Shown: piece by piece, positions 46,933 through 57,000 of the stretch
Position numbering within the stretch: the stretch's first letter is position 1
Layout of the letters: each line of letters begins with the position of its first letter
Assembly (NCBI GenBank): GCA_017474455.1
Contig: JAFVHP010000011.1
Span: forward strand, 1-64,000
Reading direction: 5' to 3'
Source: Lachnospiraceae bacterium
GTDB taxonomy: Bacteria > Bacillota > Clostridia > Lachnospirales > Lachnospiraceae
Length of the DNA: 64,000 nt
The notes under the pieces: model-generated
Databases searched by the model: none
What the model was told of the DNA's origin: nothing
What the model saw: the letters and a program-made list of their open reading frames with translations, nothing else
Made by a program: the position numbers and the translations under genes

Positions 46933-49303
46933 CACCTCAGATCCAGATCATACGCGACATAGATCATAAAGGCGGAAGTGACCCGGAGCTCTTCTTCGTA
47001 TTCGAAGGAGAGCTCTCGGTCGCTGCTGATGAACGCACGTATGCTCTGGGGGCAGAGGATTTTATGGTCGTCAATCTCCAGAGACCCTGCCGCATCATAC
47101 GGAAGAAGAACGGGCTTGTCGGCAGGATCCCCCTGAGCCGTGAGATCATATCCGAATATGTTGATCTGTACAGATACGAATTTGAGTGTTATTCGCCGCA
47201 GCTCAGGGAAGAACACAGGCGGAGGCTCCGGCGCCTGATCTATCAGATCTTCAGTAATTATTACCGAGGTGAAGGACTCGAGCAGCTCATCGTCAATGCG
47301 TTTTATTATCAGCTGATATACAGGCTCTGCGACGGGAGCCTTATCCTCCGGCAGCAGGAGGGTGAGAGCGCCCCGGGTGACGCGGATTCGGAACTGACCG
47401 GCAGGATACTGGAGCGGATCAGACGGAACTATAACCAGAAGATCAGCCTGTCCGACCTGTCGGACATCTCATATTTTCCAATGCATATCTTTCCAAGTTC
47501 ATCAAGAAAAAGACCGGAAGAAACTTTCTGGAACTGCTGAACGAGGAACGCCTGAGGCATGCGCTTGATGAACTGGAGAATTCCGGAAAAACGATCATGA
47601 AAATAGCGCTGGACAACGGCTTCCCGAATACGGCCTCATTCGGCAGGATATTCCGCGAAACGTATAATGAAAGCCCGTCAGACTACCGCAAAAGAATCAG
47701 GAAAGAAAAAAAGGCGGAAAGCGTCCAGGCGGACAGTCCATGGATCGAGGAAAAAGTCAGGGACTTCCTGGAAAGCCACCGCGAAAGCTACGCGCTGAAT
47801 GAACAGAGCGAGAGGCTTTTGACCTGCAGCGTGAGCGATGCACGGCCGGTGGAGCAGCCGTGGAGGTTTTTGATGAACGGAGGAACAGCCGGCGACCTTC
47901 TGCGCGCGGATGTCCGGCAGCATATTCTGATGCTGCACAGAGAGCTGAAGTTCTCCTATATCCGTTTCTGGGATATCTATGCCCCCGAGCTTCTCTTAAG
48001 GGAAAAGAGCAGCACGGAAAACAGAAATGAAGCGGCGGAGTACAATTTTTCCAGACTGGACATGATCATCGATTTTCTGCTTGAGAATGAGATGAGACCT
48101 TATATCGAGCTGGGGAATAAACCCTTCCTGCTTATGCAGAGTTCAGTGGAGACCCTTTCAAATATCCGCAGGACGGAACCCTTTTCGAACCTTCAGGAGT
48201 ATTCCGATTTCCTGCACAGCATGGTAAGGCATTATGTGAACCGCTACGGGATCGAGGAAGTGGAGAAGTGGTATTTTGAACAGTGGAGGAGCGCTGAACA
48301 GAATGATCTGAAGGACTATTTCGAGACATTCGAGACAGTATACAGGACAGTCAAGTACTTTTCTTCCGGCATACAGGTCGGCGGAGGCGGATTCAACAGG
48401 GATCAGTATAACCTGTTTTCCGATATTATTGAAGCCTGGAAGAAAAGACCGGTCAGACCCGATTTTGTCTCAATATACAGTTATCCGTTCATCAACAGGC
48501 CGGGAAGGCCCAGTGAAGGACAGTCCAGGGATATGTTCTTCATGCGGAAGTATCTGGATCATGCCGCCTCGGTGTTAAAGGCGGCCGGTTTTGATGAAAA
48601 CAGTATCCATCTGACAGAATGGAATTTTACGATCTCAAGCAGGAATCCTTTGAATGACAGTGTCTTCAAGGGTGCTTATGTTATGAGAAACCTGATCGAC
48701 CAGACCGGCAGGATAAAAATGAGCGGTTACTGGACCGCATCGGATCTGTATTCCGAATTCTATGACTCCGGAAAAATCATCGCAGGGGGGAGCGGTCTGA
48801 TCACCAAGGACGGGATCAGGAAACCGGCTTTTTACGGGTACGACTTTATGTGCAGCCTGGAAAGGTATCTGCTGGGCGCAGCGGATAATGCCATGGTAAC
48901 GGGCAGCCTGCATGACAATTATTCTATCGTCTGCTGCGGATATGCGCATCCCAGTTACCGTTATTATGCCAAACCTGAAAAAGAGCTCTCACCCGCGGAG
49001 ATCGAAACCTACTTTGACGGGGAAACAGTCAGGTACAGTTTTATCATAAACGGAGTGAAGAACGGAAGATACCAGATCAGGATCAGGAGGGTAAACAGGG
49101 AGTACGGGAGCGTGCAGGATGAATGGCTGAGGATGGGGCTGACCAATGAACTCAGCGCCAGGGATATCCGGTACCTGCAGCAGGTGTGCGTCCCCAGGAT
49201 CACGATCGGAAATACGGATATAACAGACAATGTGCTGAGGATAGAAACGACGCTTTCCGAAAATGAGATACAGCATATCCAGATTCTGTATCAGTTGAGC
49301 TGA
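46929..49303 (+). pseudogene. AraC-type regulator fused to GH39-like domain, frameshifted
   Basis: Read as one gene with a one-base correction it gives 791 residues: a cupin-like sensor (about 1-100), an AraC helix-turn-helix pair (about 160-255), and a C-terminal TIM-barrel like glycoside hydrolase family 39 (about 320-640) with a beta-rich end. The first frame runs to 47540; the other carries FLELLNEERLRHALDELEN, KIALDNGFPNTASFGRIFRE and the barrel. Adding one T to the TTTT at about 47473-47476 gives SYFSNAYLSKFIKKKTGR, so a single-base deletion explains it. In the GH39 part LTEWN (about 560) keeps the nucleophile position, but FEQWRSAEQ stands where hydrolases have the acid/base NEP, so the domain probably binds sugar without cleaving it. 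The start overlaps the MATE stop (ATGA). Confidence 0.82.
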
Positions 49304-49347
49304 CCGGGAGACAAAAAACATATGTTAAAAAATGCCACAGTCGAGTT

Positions 49348-49376
49348 TTGACACCGGAGAGATAAAAAACAATACA
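49348..49376 (+). promoter_or_regulatory. Possible promoter of the C-deglycosidase-like operon
   Basis: A consensus TTGACA (49348-49353) and, 17 bases on, AATACA (49371-49376), a weak -10. It lies 140 bases before the first TIM-barrel gene, with a hairpin between. Confidence 0.4.
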
Positions 49377-49414
49377 CCTTGTTTTGGCTATAGGGCGAAT
49401 AGAAGATAGATTAT

Positions 49415-49455
49415 AAGACCGCCGGAATATACAATAAATGTATAAGGCGGTCTTT
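49415..49455 (+). terminator. Terminator-like hairpin in the leader
   Basis: AAGACCGCC (49415-49423) pairs with GGCGGTCTT (49446-49454), with TATAC/GTATA pairing inside and a short T run. It may end the AraC message or attenuate the next operon, 36 bases before its first start. Confidence 0.6.
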
Positions 49456-49490
49456 GTGTGCCGCAGATGATTCTGAAAGGAGGAGAAAGC

Positions 49491-50570
49491 ATGGGAATCA
49501 AAAGAGGCGTTTCCCTTTACAGCTATCAGCAGGCGCAGTTCTTTAAACAGCTGGACTGGAAGGCGCAGGTCAAAGAAGTCAGAGAAGGCCTTGGCACCGA
49601 TGGAATCGAGATAATCGATCAGGCTACGATCCGTGATTATCCTTTCCCGTCTGAAGAGTTCTGCTATGACTGGAGGAGCTATCTTGCCAGGTACAATATG
49701 AAAGCGGTCACGATGGATGTTTATCTTGACGTCCTTCAGTTCCGTGATCATGTCATGAGCTACACAGAAGGTGCGGAAAGATTAAAGAACGACCTTCATC
49801 TTGCAAAGAAGTTAGGATTTGCCAATGTAAGATGCCTTTCCGGTGTTCCGGTGGAGGTCATTGAGATGGCGCTTCCTACAGCGGAAGAATTAGGCGTACG
49901 TATCGGTAAGGAGATCCATGCCCCGAACCCGATAAGGCTCCATGAAGGCCAGCAGCCCAGAGTGAATATGTTCGGCAAAGCCATGGACGGAAGCCTTGTG
50001 GAAGAGATCTTGTCGCTGGCAGACAGGACCGGCAGCAAGTTTGTCGGCCTTGTGCCTGATTTCGGTATCTTCCAGCATTCACCTTCGGATGTGGCTATCG
50101 ATTATGTAAAACGTCATGTCAAAAAACCTGAAGCTGTCGATTTCATCCGTGAGAACTGCACGAACTATACGACTGCGGAGATAGTCAAACTTCTGGAAGA
50201 GAAGTATCCCGAACACGGCATCGATCCCATGAACATCGAGAGAATGATGCTCCATGAGAGCTCTGCTGTCGCGGAAGACTTAAGAGAGATCGTTCCTTAT
50301 ATCGTCAGCATGCACGGAAAATTCTATCATATGACCGAGATCCCCGGACAGCCCGGACATTATCACGATGCTTCGATCGATTATGAGACACCGATCCGTA
50401 TCCTGAATGAAGAAGGATTCACCGGCTATATCGATTCCGAATATGAAGGACAGAGAGACCAGCAGGACCGCGGCAAAGAATATCTGCCGGATGGAGTGGA
50501 AGAAGTCAGAAGACACCACGAGATGCTGCAGAGGCTCTTTGATGCTACACCGAACAAAGCTGATCTCTGA
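49491..50570 (+). CDS. TIM-barrel protein, C-glycoside deglycosidase alpha-like (1)
   Basis: 359 residues from ATG at 49491 (AAAGGAGGAG upstream). A sugar phosphate isomerase/epimerase-type barrel: GIEIIDQ (about 39), a metal Glu in GKEIHAP (about 142), Asp in LVPDFGIF (about 188), His in SMHGKFYHMTEIPG (about 278) and Glu in YIDSEYEGQR (about 316) supply the usual metal ligands. Known bacterial C-glycoside deglycosidases pair such a barrel (alpha) with a small beta protein to break the C-C bond of 3-keto C-glycosides. Here the beta-like gene follows after 51 bases and a paralog of this barrel after that. A role as a plain isomerase is not excluded. Confidence 0.78.
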   Translation: MGIKRGVSLYSYQQAQFFKQLDWKAQVKEVREGLGTDGIEIIDQATIRDYPFPSEEFCYDWRSYLARYNMKAVTMDVYLDVLQFRDHVMSYTEGAERLKNDLHLAKKLGFANVRCLSGVPVEVIEMALPTAEELGVRIGKEIHAPNPIRLHEGQQPRVNMFGKAMDGSLVEEILSLADRTGSKFVGLVPDFGIFQHSPSDVAIDYVKRHVKKPEAVDFIRENCTNYTTAEIVKLLEEKYPEHGIDPMNIERMMLHESSAVAEDLREIVPYIVSMHGKFYHMTEIPGQPGHYHDASIDYETPIRILNEEGFTGYIDSEYEGQRDQQDRGKEYLPDGVEEVRRHHEMLQRLFDATPNKADL

Positions 50571-50621
50571 TCAGATTTGTTTTGATCAAGTAAAAACGAT
50601 TGATTTTAAGGAGGAATACAA

Positions 50622-51083
50622 ATGTTTGACAGCTATCTGATCAGAGAAGATTCACTTGAAAATTTTGTTTGCCCTGAAAGCGGCAAGGTTCTCGGTTTCA
50701 AATTTGCAGTCCGTATCGCTGACTACCGCGGATGCATCCTTTCCCTTCACAACGGCTATTACATCACTGTAGATGGTGTTGAATATCCCCGTGAACTGCA
50801 GAGATTCCAGGTCAACGGCAAGGCTCCCCGTGATTTCGAAGAGATCAAGAAGTGCGTTTGGGAGCACTGGAACTATGATGATGAAGCTTACGTCTATGTT
50901 GAGAAGGAAGGCGGCCTTGAGCCCGGCGTACACCATATAGGCCTTATGCAGTCCGTCCTTGCGCAGTATGGTTATGCTCCTCATGATGAAGAATGGATCA
51001 AGAATCCTCCGGTCCCCGGAAAAGGCGCAGGCGCCGGCAAGACGCAGTTCGTCTGCTATTATGACCTGGAGCTTCAGAAATAA
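50622..51083 (+). CDS. C-glycoside deglycosidase beta-subunit-like (DUF6379 type)
   Basis: 153 residues, AAGGAGG upstream. The pattern of the DUF6379/C-deglycosylation beta family is visible: GKVLGFKFAVRIADYRGCILS (about 19-39, partly shown as YRG then LS), VDGVEYPRELQRFQVNG (about 50-66), a Trp-rich WEHWNYDDEAYVYVE (about 79) and GGLEPGVHHIGL (about 96). In characterised systems this beta-sandwich subunit caps the active site of the TIM-barrel alpha subunit. The C-terminal 30 residues (PVPGKGAGAGKTQ, then a last strand) look like a flexible arm. Sitting between two alpha-like genes, it could serve both. Confidence 0.75.
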   Translation: MFDSYLIREDSLENFVCPESGKVLGFKFAVRIADYRGCILSLHNGYYITVDGVEYPRELQRFQVNGKAPRDFEEIKKCVWEHWNYDDEAYVYVEKEGGLEPGVHHIGLMQSVLAQYGYAPHDEEWIKNPPVPGKGAGAGKTQFVCYYDLELQK

Positions 51084-51132
51084 TTATCCGGATCCGATCA
51101 TTCAGTATTCATCATAGAACAGGAGATTTAAC

Positions 51133-52209
51133 ATGGGAATTAAAAGAGGTGTTTCCCTTTACAGCTATCAGCAGACCCAGTTTTTCAGGCAGATGACCTG
51201 GAAAGACCAGATCGTTGAAGTGCATGACAATCTTAAGACCGACGGTATCGAGATCATTGACCAGACAGTCATCCGTGATTATCCGTTCCCTTCAGATGCG
51301 TTTGTTTATGAGTGGAACAACTTCATGGCCCGCTATAACATGAAGGCAGTTACACAGGATATCTATCTGGATACCATGCAGTTCCGTGATCATGTTATGA
51401 ACCATGAAGAAGCCGCGCTTCGCCTGAAGACCGATATCAAGCTGGCGGCTGCGCTGGGCTTCCAGAATGTCCGCTGCCTCTGCGCCATCCCGATCGATGT
51501 GATCGAAATGGCCCTTCCGACAGCGGAGAAATACAACGTCCGCATCGGCAAAGAAATCCATGCACCGTTCCCGATCAAGTCAAAAGGCAGGGAGAACGTG
51601 CAGCCCGCCCACGGCATGATGATCAACGTGCATATGTGCGAGGAGATCATGGAACTGGCTGACAGGACCGGCAGTAAGCATGTAGGCCTTGTACCCGATT
51701 TCGGTATCTTCCAGTTCAGGCCTTCGGATGTCGCTGTCGCGTATACAAAGCGTCATGTCAACAGCCCGGATGCTGTAGATTTTGTCCTTGAGAACAACGC
51801 GATCTATTCAGAAGAAGAAATGCAGAAACTGGTGGATGAGAAATTCCCCGGCAACGGCTTCACACCTATGACGGTCCATGGGCTGATGCTGCATAAATCC
51901 TCCGCTGAACCGGAAGACTTAAGGGAGATCGTTCCTTACATCGTCAGCATGCACGGCAAGTTCTATCATATGACCGAGATCCCCGGAGAACCCGGACATT
52001 ATGAAGATGCCAGTATCAATTATGCGGACCCGATCCGTATTCTGAACGAAGAAGGCTTCACCGGCTATATCGATTCCGAGTATGAAGGCCAGAGGCATCA
52101 GCAGGACCGCGGCATGGCTTATCTGCCCAACGAGGTCGAAGAGGTCAGAAGACATCACGAGATGCTGCAGAGACTTTTTGATGCTACACCGAATAAGGCT
52201 GACAAATAA
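51133..52209 (+). CDS. TIM-barrel protein, C-glycoside deglycosidase alpha-like (2)
   Basis: 358 residues, AGGAGATT upstream. It is a full-length paralog of the barrel at 49491: the same MGIKRGVSLYSYQQ start, the same metal set (GKEIHAP, LVPDFGIF, SMHGKFYHMTEIPG, YIDSEYEGQR) and the same end (LFDATPNKAD). Differences cluster around residues 80-160 (for example PIKSKGRENVQPAHG against PIRLHEGQQPRVNMFG), which lie near the expected substrate side, so the two may differ in substrate. A terminator follows at 52258. Confidence 0.78.
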   Translation: MGIKRGVSLYSYQQTQFFRQMTWKDQIVEVHDNLKTDGIEIIDQTVIRDYPFPSDAFVYEWNNFMARYNMKAVTQDIYLDTMQFRDHVMNHEEAALRLKTDIKLAAALGFQNVRCLCAIPIDVIEMALPTAEKYNVRIGKEIHAPFPIKSKGRENVQPAHGMMINVHMCEEIMELADRTGSKHVGLVPDFGIFQFRPSDVAVAYTKRHVNSPDAVDFVLENNAIYSEEEMQKLVDEKFPGNGFTPMTVHGLMLHKSSAEPEDLREIVPYIVSMHGKFYHMTEIPGEPGHYEDASINYADPIRILNEEGFTGYIDSEYEGQRHQQDRGMAYLPNEVEEVRRHHEMLQRLFDATPNKADK

Positions 52210-52257
52210 TCAGCATCTGCAGACCGGTTATCTGGACTGATCTCAGAACAGAAAATG

Positions 52258-52298
52258 ATCCCGGAGCAGGGCGTAAGATCCTGTTCCGGGATTCTTTT
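52258..52298. terminator. Intrinsic terminator
   Basis: ATCCCGGAGCAGG (52258-52270) pairs with CCTGTTCCGGGAT (52280-52292), then TCTTTT. It lies between the converging barrel and DUF3842 genes. Confidence 0.85.
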
Positions 52299-52319
52299 AT
52301 TTCAGGACAGCGGCCGGTG

Positions 52320-52742
52320 TCAGCCGATGAGTTTCTTCAGTTCTTCAACAGCCTCCGGCACGAGTTTGCCGGGGGAGAGCTTTGTGGTGCCGACCAGGAT
52401 GTGGTCGCAGGTATTAAACGGGATCAGTATCTTGGAAGCTTCGGACTGCGCAACGGCCAGCGCCATGGCGGGGGTGATCTCGCCGTTCATGGAATCTGCC
52501 ATCGTTATGCCGATGGGGCCGATGATCACATCATTCCTGCGGCAGCCTGTTATGACCGCGTTTTCCCCTGTGGCCCCGATATCGGCGCCGGCTTTGAGCA
52601 TATTGGAAGTGGCGGCGGAATTGGCTCCGACGGCAGTGACGGTAAGGGAGGGCAGTTCTTTTTTGATCAGGGAAACGAGCTGTCTGCCGATGCCGCCTCC
52701 CTGGGCGTCGATGACAAGGATACGCGGGAGATCATTCTTCAT
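52320..52742 (-). CDS. DUF3842-family protein
   Basis: 140 residues. RILVIDAQGGGIGRQLVS at the start is a nucleotide-binding-like glycine-rich loop, and GANSAATSNMLKAGAD (about 52), NDVIIGPIGITMADSMNGEI (about 82-101) and TKLSPGKLV near the end match the conserved DUF3842 family of Clostridia. Function unknown. It converges on the barrel gene and diverges from ldh. Confidence 0.82.
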   Translation of the reverse strand: MKNDLPRILVIDAQGGGIGRQLVSLIKKELPSLTVTAVGANSAATSNMLKAGADIGATGENAVITGCRRNDVIIGPIGITMADSMNGEITPAMALAVAQSEASKILIPFNTCDHILVGTTKLSPGKLVPEAVEELKKLIG

Positions 52743-52824
52743 TGTTTTTATTGAAACTCCGTTCTATAGTAAGATTATCGGGTGATAGTTAAATAATATC
52801 ATAAATTCATATTGGAGGAAGAAA

Positions 52825-53772
52825 ATGGTCAATGAACGTAAAGTCGCAGTCGTCGGCTGTGGTTTTGTAGGTGCCGCTTCCGCGTTTGCCCTGATGCAGA
52901 GCGGATTGTTTTCCGAGATGGTGCTGATCGATGCAGACCGCGGAAAAGCGGAGGGGGAAGCGTTGGATATCAGCCACGGCCTGCCTTTTGCAAAACCGAT
53001 GAAGATCTATGCCGGAGACTACGAGGATATCTGTGATGCGGCTATTGTTATCGTAACGGCCGGAGCCGGACAGAAGCCCGGAGAGACACGCCTGGACCTG
53101 GTACGCAAAAATGTGGCGATCTTCAAAAGCATAATCCCGCAGATTGCAGAAAGCGGATGCGAGGGCATATTGCTTATTGTCGCGAATCCGGTGGATATAC
53201 TGACAGACGTTGCGGTGAGGCTCTCGGGACTGCCGGAATCCAGGGTGATCGGATCAGGCACGGTCCTTGATACAGCCAGACTGAAATTCCTCCTTGGCGA
53301 ACATCTGCAGGTGGACAGCCGAAGCGTCCATGCCTTTATTATCGGAGAACACGGAGACAGTGAGATCGTTGCCTGGAGCAGCGCGAATGTATCCGGCGTG
53401 CCGCTTAACGATTTCTGCGAGATGCGCGGGCATTTCGAGCATGAACAGGCTATGCGCAAGATAGCGGAAAACGTAAAGAACAGTGCGTATGAGATCATAG
53501 AAAAGAAACATGCGACATACTTCGGGATCGCCATGTCGGTCAGGAGGATATGCGAAGCTATCATCAGGGATGAAAAGTCGATCCTGCCCCTTTCCTCCGT
53601 GCAGCACGGTTTTTACGGGATCGATGATGTTGCCCTCAGTATCCCGGTGATCGTTGGCCGCAGCGGTATTGAGACCACTGTACCGATCAGACTGAACAGC
53701 GAAGAACATGAGAACCTGAAAAGATCGGCGGACACACTGAAAAAAGTCAGGGATGAAGTGCTGGGAGAATAA
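52825..53772 (+). CDS. ldh: L-lactate dehydrogenase
   Basis: 315 residues. NAD fold VAVVGCGFVGAASAFAL (about 8-24) with Asp in LIDAD (NAD rather than NADP), substrate loop AGAGQKPGETRLDL (about 82-95) with the Gln that marks lactate rather than malate dehydrogenase, ANPVD (about 122) and the catalytic His in IIGEHGDSEI (about 173-182). It regenerates NAD by reducing pyruvate. TTGGAGGAAG precedes the ATG; monocistronic. Confidence 0.93.
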   Translation: MVNERKVAVVGCGFVGAASAFALMQSGLFSEMVLIDADRGKAEGEALDISHGLPFAKPMKIYAGDYEDICDAAIVIVTAGAGQKPGETRLDLVRKNVAIFKSIIPQIAESGCEGILLIVANPVDILTDVAVRLSGLPESRVIGSGTVLDTARLKFLLGEHLQVDSRSVHAFIIGEHGDSEIVAWSSANVSGVPLNDFCEMRGHFEHEQAMRKIAENVKNSAYEIIEKKHATYFGIAMSVRRICEAIIRDEKSILPLSSVQHGFYGIDDVALSIPVIVGRSGIETTVPIRLNSEEHENLKRSADTLKKVRDEVLGE

Positions 53773-53785
53773 ACACCTTGATAAT

Positions 53786-53820
53786 ATGAAAAAGCCCGCG
53801 GGGAAGGCAGGCTTTTTCAT
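53786..53820 (+). terminator. Intrinsic terminator of ldh
   Basis: ATGAAAAAGCC (53786-53796) pairs exactly with GGCTTTTTCAT (53810-53820). Confidence 0.8.
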
Positions 53821-53891
53821 ATGCGGGATTCGGAACTATGGTAAATACAGGGGGAACCTGTATTATCGGCATTCAAAAGCTGGTACATAAA

Positions 53892-54004
53892 ATGTAACAA
53901 TATTACATAAGAAATATGTTCAATATAAGAAACCTGCTATTAATTTAGCAGGTTTCTTTATTTTGGTCAAGTAACTATTGAATTGAAATGTAACAGCGTT
54001 ACAT
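53892..54004. repeat. Pair of ATGTAA-N5-TTACAT dyads
   Basis: ATGTAACAATATTACAT (53892-53908) and ATGTAACAGCGTTACAT (53988-54004) share 6-base arms and spacing; they are 96 bases apart and flank the terminator at 53927. The second abuts the carB stop codon. They look like two sites for one dimeric DNA-binding protein, in a region between converging genes. Confidence 0.5.
53927..53958. terminator. Bidirectional intrinsic terminator
   Basis: AAGAAACCTGCT (53927-53938) pairs with AGCAGGTTTCTT (53947-53958). It probably serves carB on the minus strand. Confidence 0.85.
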
Positions 54005-57000
54005 TCAGTTGATCTTTGAATGCCACTCCTGCAGGGAATTCACCGCAGAACGGATACCGTTCGCCCTGTTTTCCCTGATCTGCCGGATACCCTCTGCCGC
54101 GGCATAAGCTGCAGCTGTAGTGGTGATATAGGCGATCCTCGCCTTGATGGCTGCTTTCCTTAAGTAACTGTCGTCAATACCGCTTTCCCTGCCGATGGGG
54201 GTGTTGATCAGGAGCTGTACCCTGCCTTCCGCAATGTGATCAGAGATATCCGGAGAGCCTTCCTTCAGCTTGGCGACACATTCGGCCTTTATGCCTGCTT
54301 CATGCAGAAGGGCGTAAGTGCCTTTTGTCGCCATCAGGCTAAAGCCTGCTTCTGAAAAGAGCCTGCCCAGCGGAACGGCATCTTTTTTATCCCTGTCGCT
54401 TAAGGTAAGGAGCACGCACCCCTCAAGAGGAAGTGAAGATGAAGCGCCTTCCTCGGCTTTGAAAAATGCTTCGCCGGCCGTATAGGCAAGGCCGAGCACT
54501 TCGCCTGTGGAACGCATCTCAGGGCCAAGGACGGGGTCGACTTCAGGGAACATATTGAACGGGAATACCGCTTCCTTGACACCGTAGTAAGGTATGGTAC
54601 GTTCCTTGAGAAGCGCAAGAGGAGAGGGAGCCTGGCTTTTTCCTTCTTCCTTAACAAGGGATGACATGATGATCTCGGTCGCTATGGGCACCATCCTGAT
54701 ATCACAGACCTTGGATACCAGCGGCACGGTCCTGGATGCCCTGGGATTTGCCTCCAGCACATAGACGACATCATCCTCGATAGCGTACTGCATGTTCATA
54801 AGGCCGACGACGTGCATCCTGGTCGCGATCTGCCTTGTATAATTGCGGATGGTCGTAAGATGCTTCTCCGGAATATGCTTGGAAGGCAGTATGCAGGCGC
54901 TGTCGCCGGAATGGATACCGGCCAGTTCGATATGCTCCATGACAGCGGGAACAAAGGCGTCGTTTCCGTCGCTGATCGCGTCTGCTTCGCATTCAAGGGC
55001 GTTGTGCAGAAAACGGTCGATCAGGATCGGACGGTCAGGCGTAACGCCGACTGCAGCTGCCATGTAGTCAGCCATCTGGTCGGGTGTATGCACGACTTCC
55101 ATACCGCGTCCGCCAAGGACATAAGAGGGCCTGACCATGACAGGATAGCCGATCTTTTCGGCGATCTTCTGGGCTTCTTCTACATTGACAGCCATTCCGG
55201 ACTCGGGCATGGGGATGTTCAGAGCCTCCATCATGGCCCGGAACTGGTCCCTGTCTTCCGCCATATCGATAACTTCCGGAGTGGTGCCGAGGATGCGGAC
55301 GCCTTCTTCCTGCAGCCTGGCTGCCAGGTTCAGGGGGGTCTGCCCGCCGAACTGGGCGATAACGCCTACAGGGTTTTCCTTGCGGTAGATGGAGAGGACA
55401 TCTTCCAGGGTCAGGGGCTCGAAATAGAGCCTGTCGGAAGTATCGTAGTCCGTTGAGACTGTTTCGGGGTTGCAGTTGACGATGATGGTCTCAAAGCCCA
55501 TCTTCTTCAGTGACTGGGCGGCATGGACGCAGCAGTAGTCAAATTCGATACCCTGGCCGATCCTGTTGGGACCGCCGCCGAGGATCATGACTCTGGGTTT
55601 TGTGCCGTCCTTTGCGAGCATGGCGCCGTAATTGGTATAGCCCTGCGGGATCTCGTCATCAGAGGCTATCGGCAGATCCTTAACTTCGGTATCCAGTCCG
55701 TCCTCAGCGTAAGTGGAGTAGTAATAAGAACTGTCTTCAGTACCGCTGACATGGACCTCTTCCCATACTTCGCTGATGCCGAGGGAAGTCCTGTAATCTC
55801 GGATCGACTTTTCGGAAAGGGCAAGGATCTTCGACAGGTACGCATCCGAGAAACCGTCTTCTTTGGCTTTTTGGAGCTGTTCTTTTGAAGGGAAGGAACC
55901 TTTCAGGGAGGCGAGCATTTCTTCTTCTTCGATCAGTTCCTGCATCTGTTCGATGAACCAGCGTTTAACGCCGGTGATCTCGAAAACTTCGTCGGCTGTC
56001 ACACCTTTGCGCAGCGCCTCATACATAATGAAATGCCGCTCAGAAGTTGCGCCTTTAAGAAGAGCGACCAGCTCTTCTTTGGACAGTTCATGATAGTTTT
56101 TGACATATCCGATGCCGTAACGGTCTTTTTCCAGAGAACGGACAGCTTTCTGGAAGGCTTCCTTATAAGTGCGGCCGATGCTCATGACTTCACCGACGGC
56201 GCGCATCTGTGTACCGAGATGATCCGCTACGCCGCGGAATTTTTCAAATGCCCAGCGCGCGTACTTGACGACGACAAAGTTGCCGCCCGGTACATATTTA
56301 TCCAGTGTACCGTATCGTGAATCCGGAAGGTCGGCCAGCGTAAGGCCGGCAGCCAGCTTGGCTGAAACCAGGGCGATCGGGACGCCCGTCGCTTTGGAGG
56401 CAAGGGCGGAAGAACGGCTCGTCCTGGGATTGATCTCAATAACGACGATCCTGCCCGATTTAGGATCATGGGCAAACTGGACGTTGGTGCCGCCGATCAC
56501 ACCAATGTGCTCAACGATCCTGTACGCCTGTTCCTGCAGCTCTTTCTGAATATCCTCCGGGATCGTAAGCATCGGCGCCGTACAGAAGGAATCACCTGTA
56601 TGAACGCCGACAGGATCGACATTTTCAATAAAGCAGACAGTGATCATATTGCCGGCACTGTCACGGACGACTTCCAGCTCCAGTTCCTCCCAGCCGAGGA
56701 TGGATTCTTCGACAAGGACCTGATGGATCAGGGAAGCCTGCAGACCTCTTGCACAGACGATTTTGAGTTCTTCAGGATCGCTGACAAGGCCGCCGCCGGC
56801 GCCGCCCATCGTATAGGCAGGCCTTAATACGACAGGATAGGAGAGCTTCTCGGCAATCCGGAGCGCTTCCTCGACAGAATAGGCAACTTCGCTTCTGGCC
56901 ATTTCGATGCCGAGGCTGTTCATGGTATTCTTGAACTCGATACGATCTTCACCCCGCTCAATGGCGTCTACCTGTACGCCGATGACTTTCACGCCGTACT

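Noticed and set aside
53892..54004. GlnR/TnrA boxes
   Set aside because: Those boxes need 17 bases between fixed TGTNA and TNACA ends with 7 bases inside; these dyads have 5.
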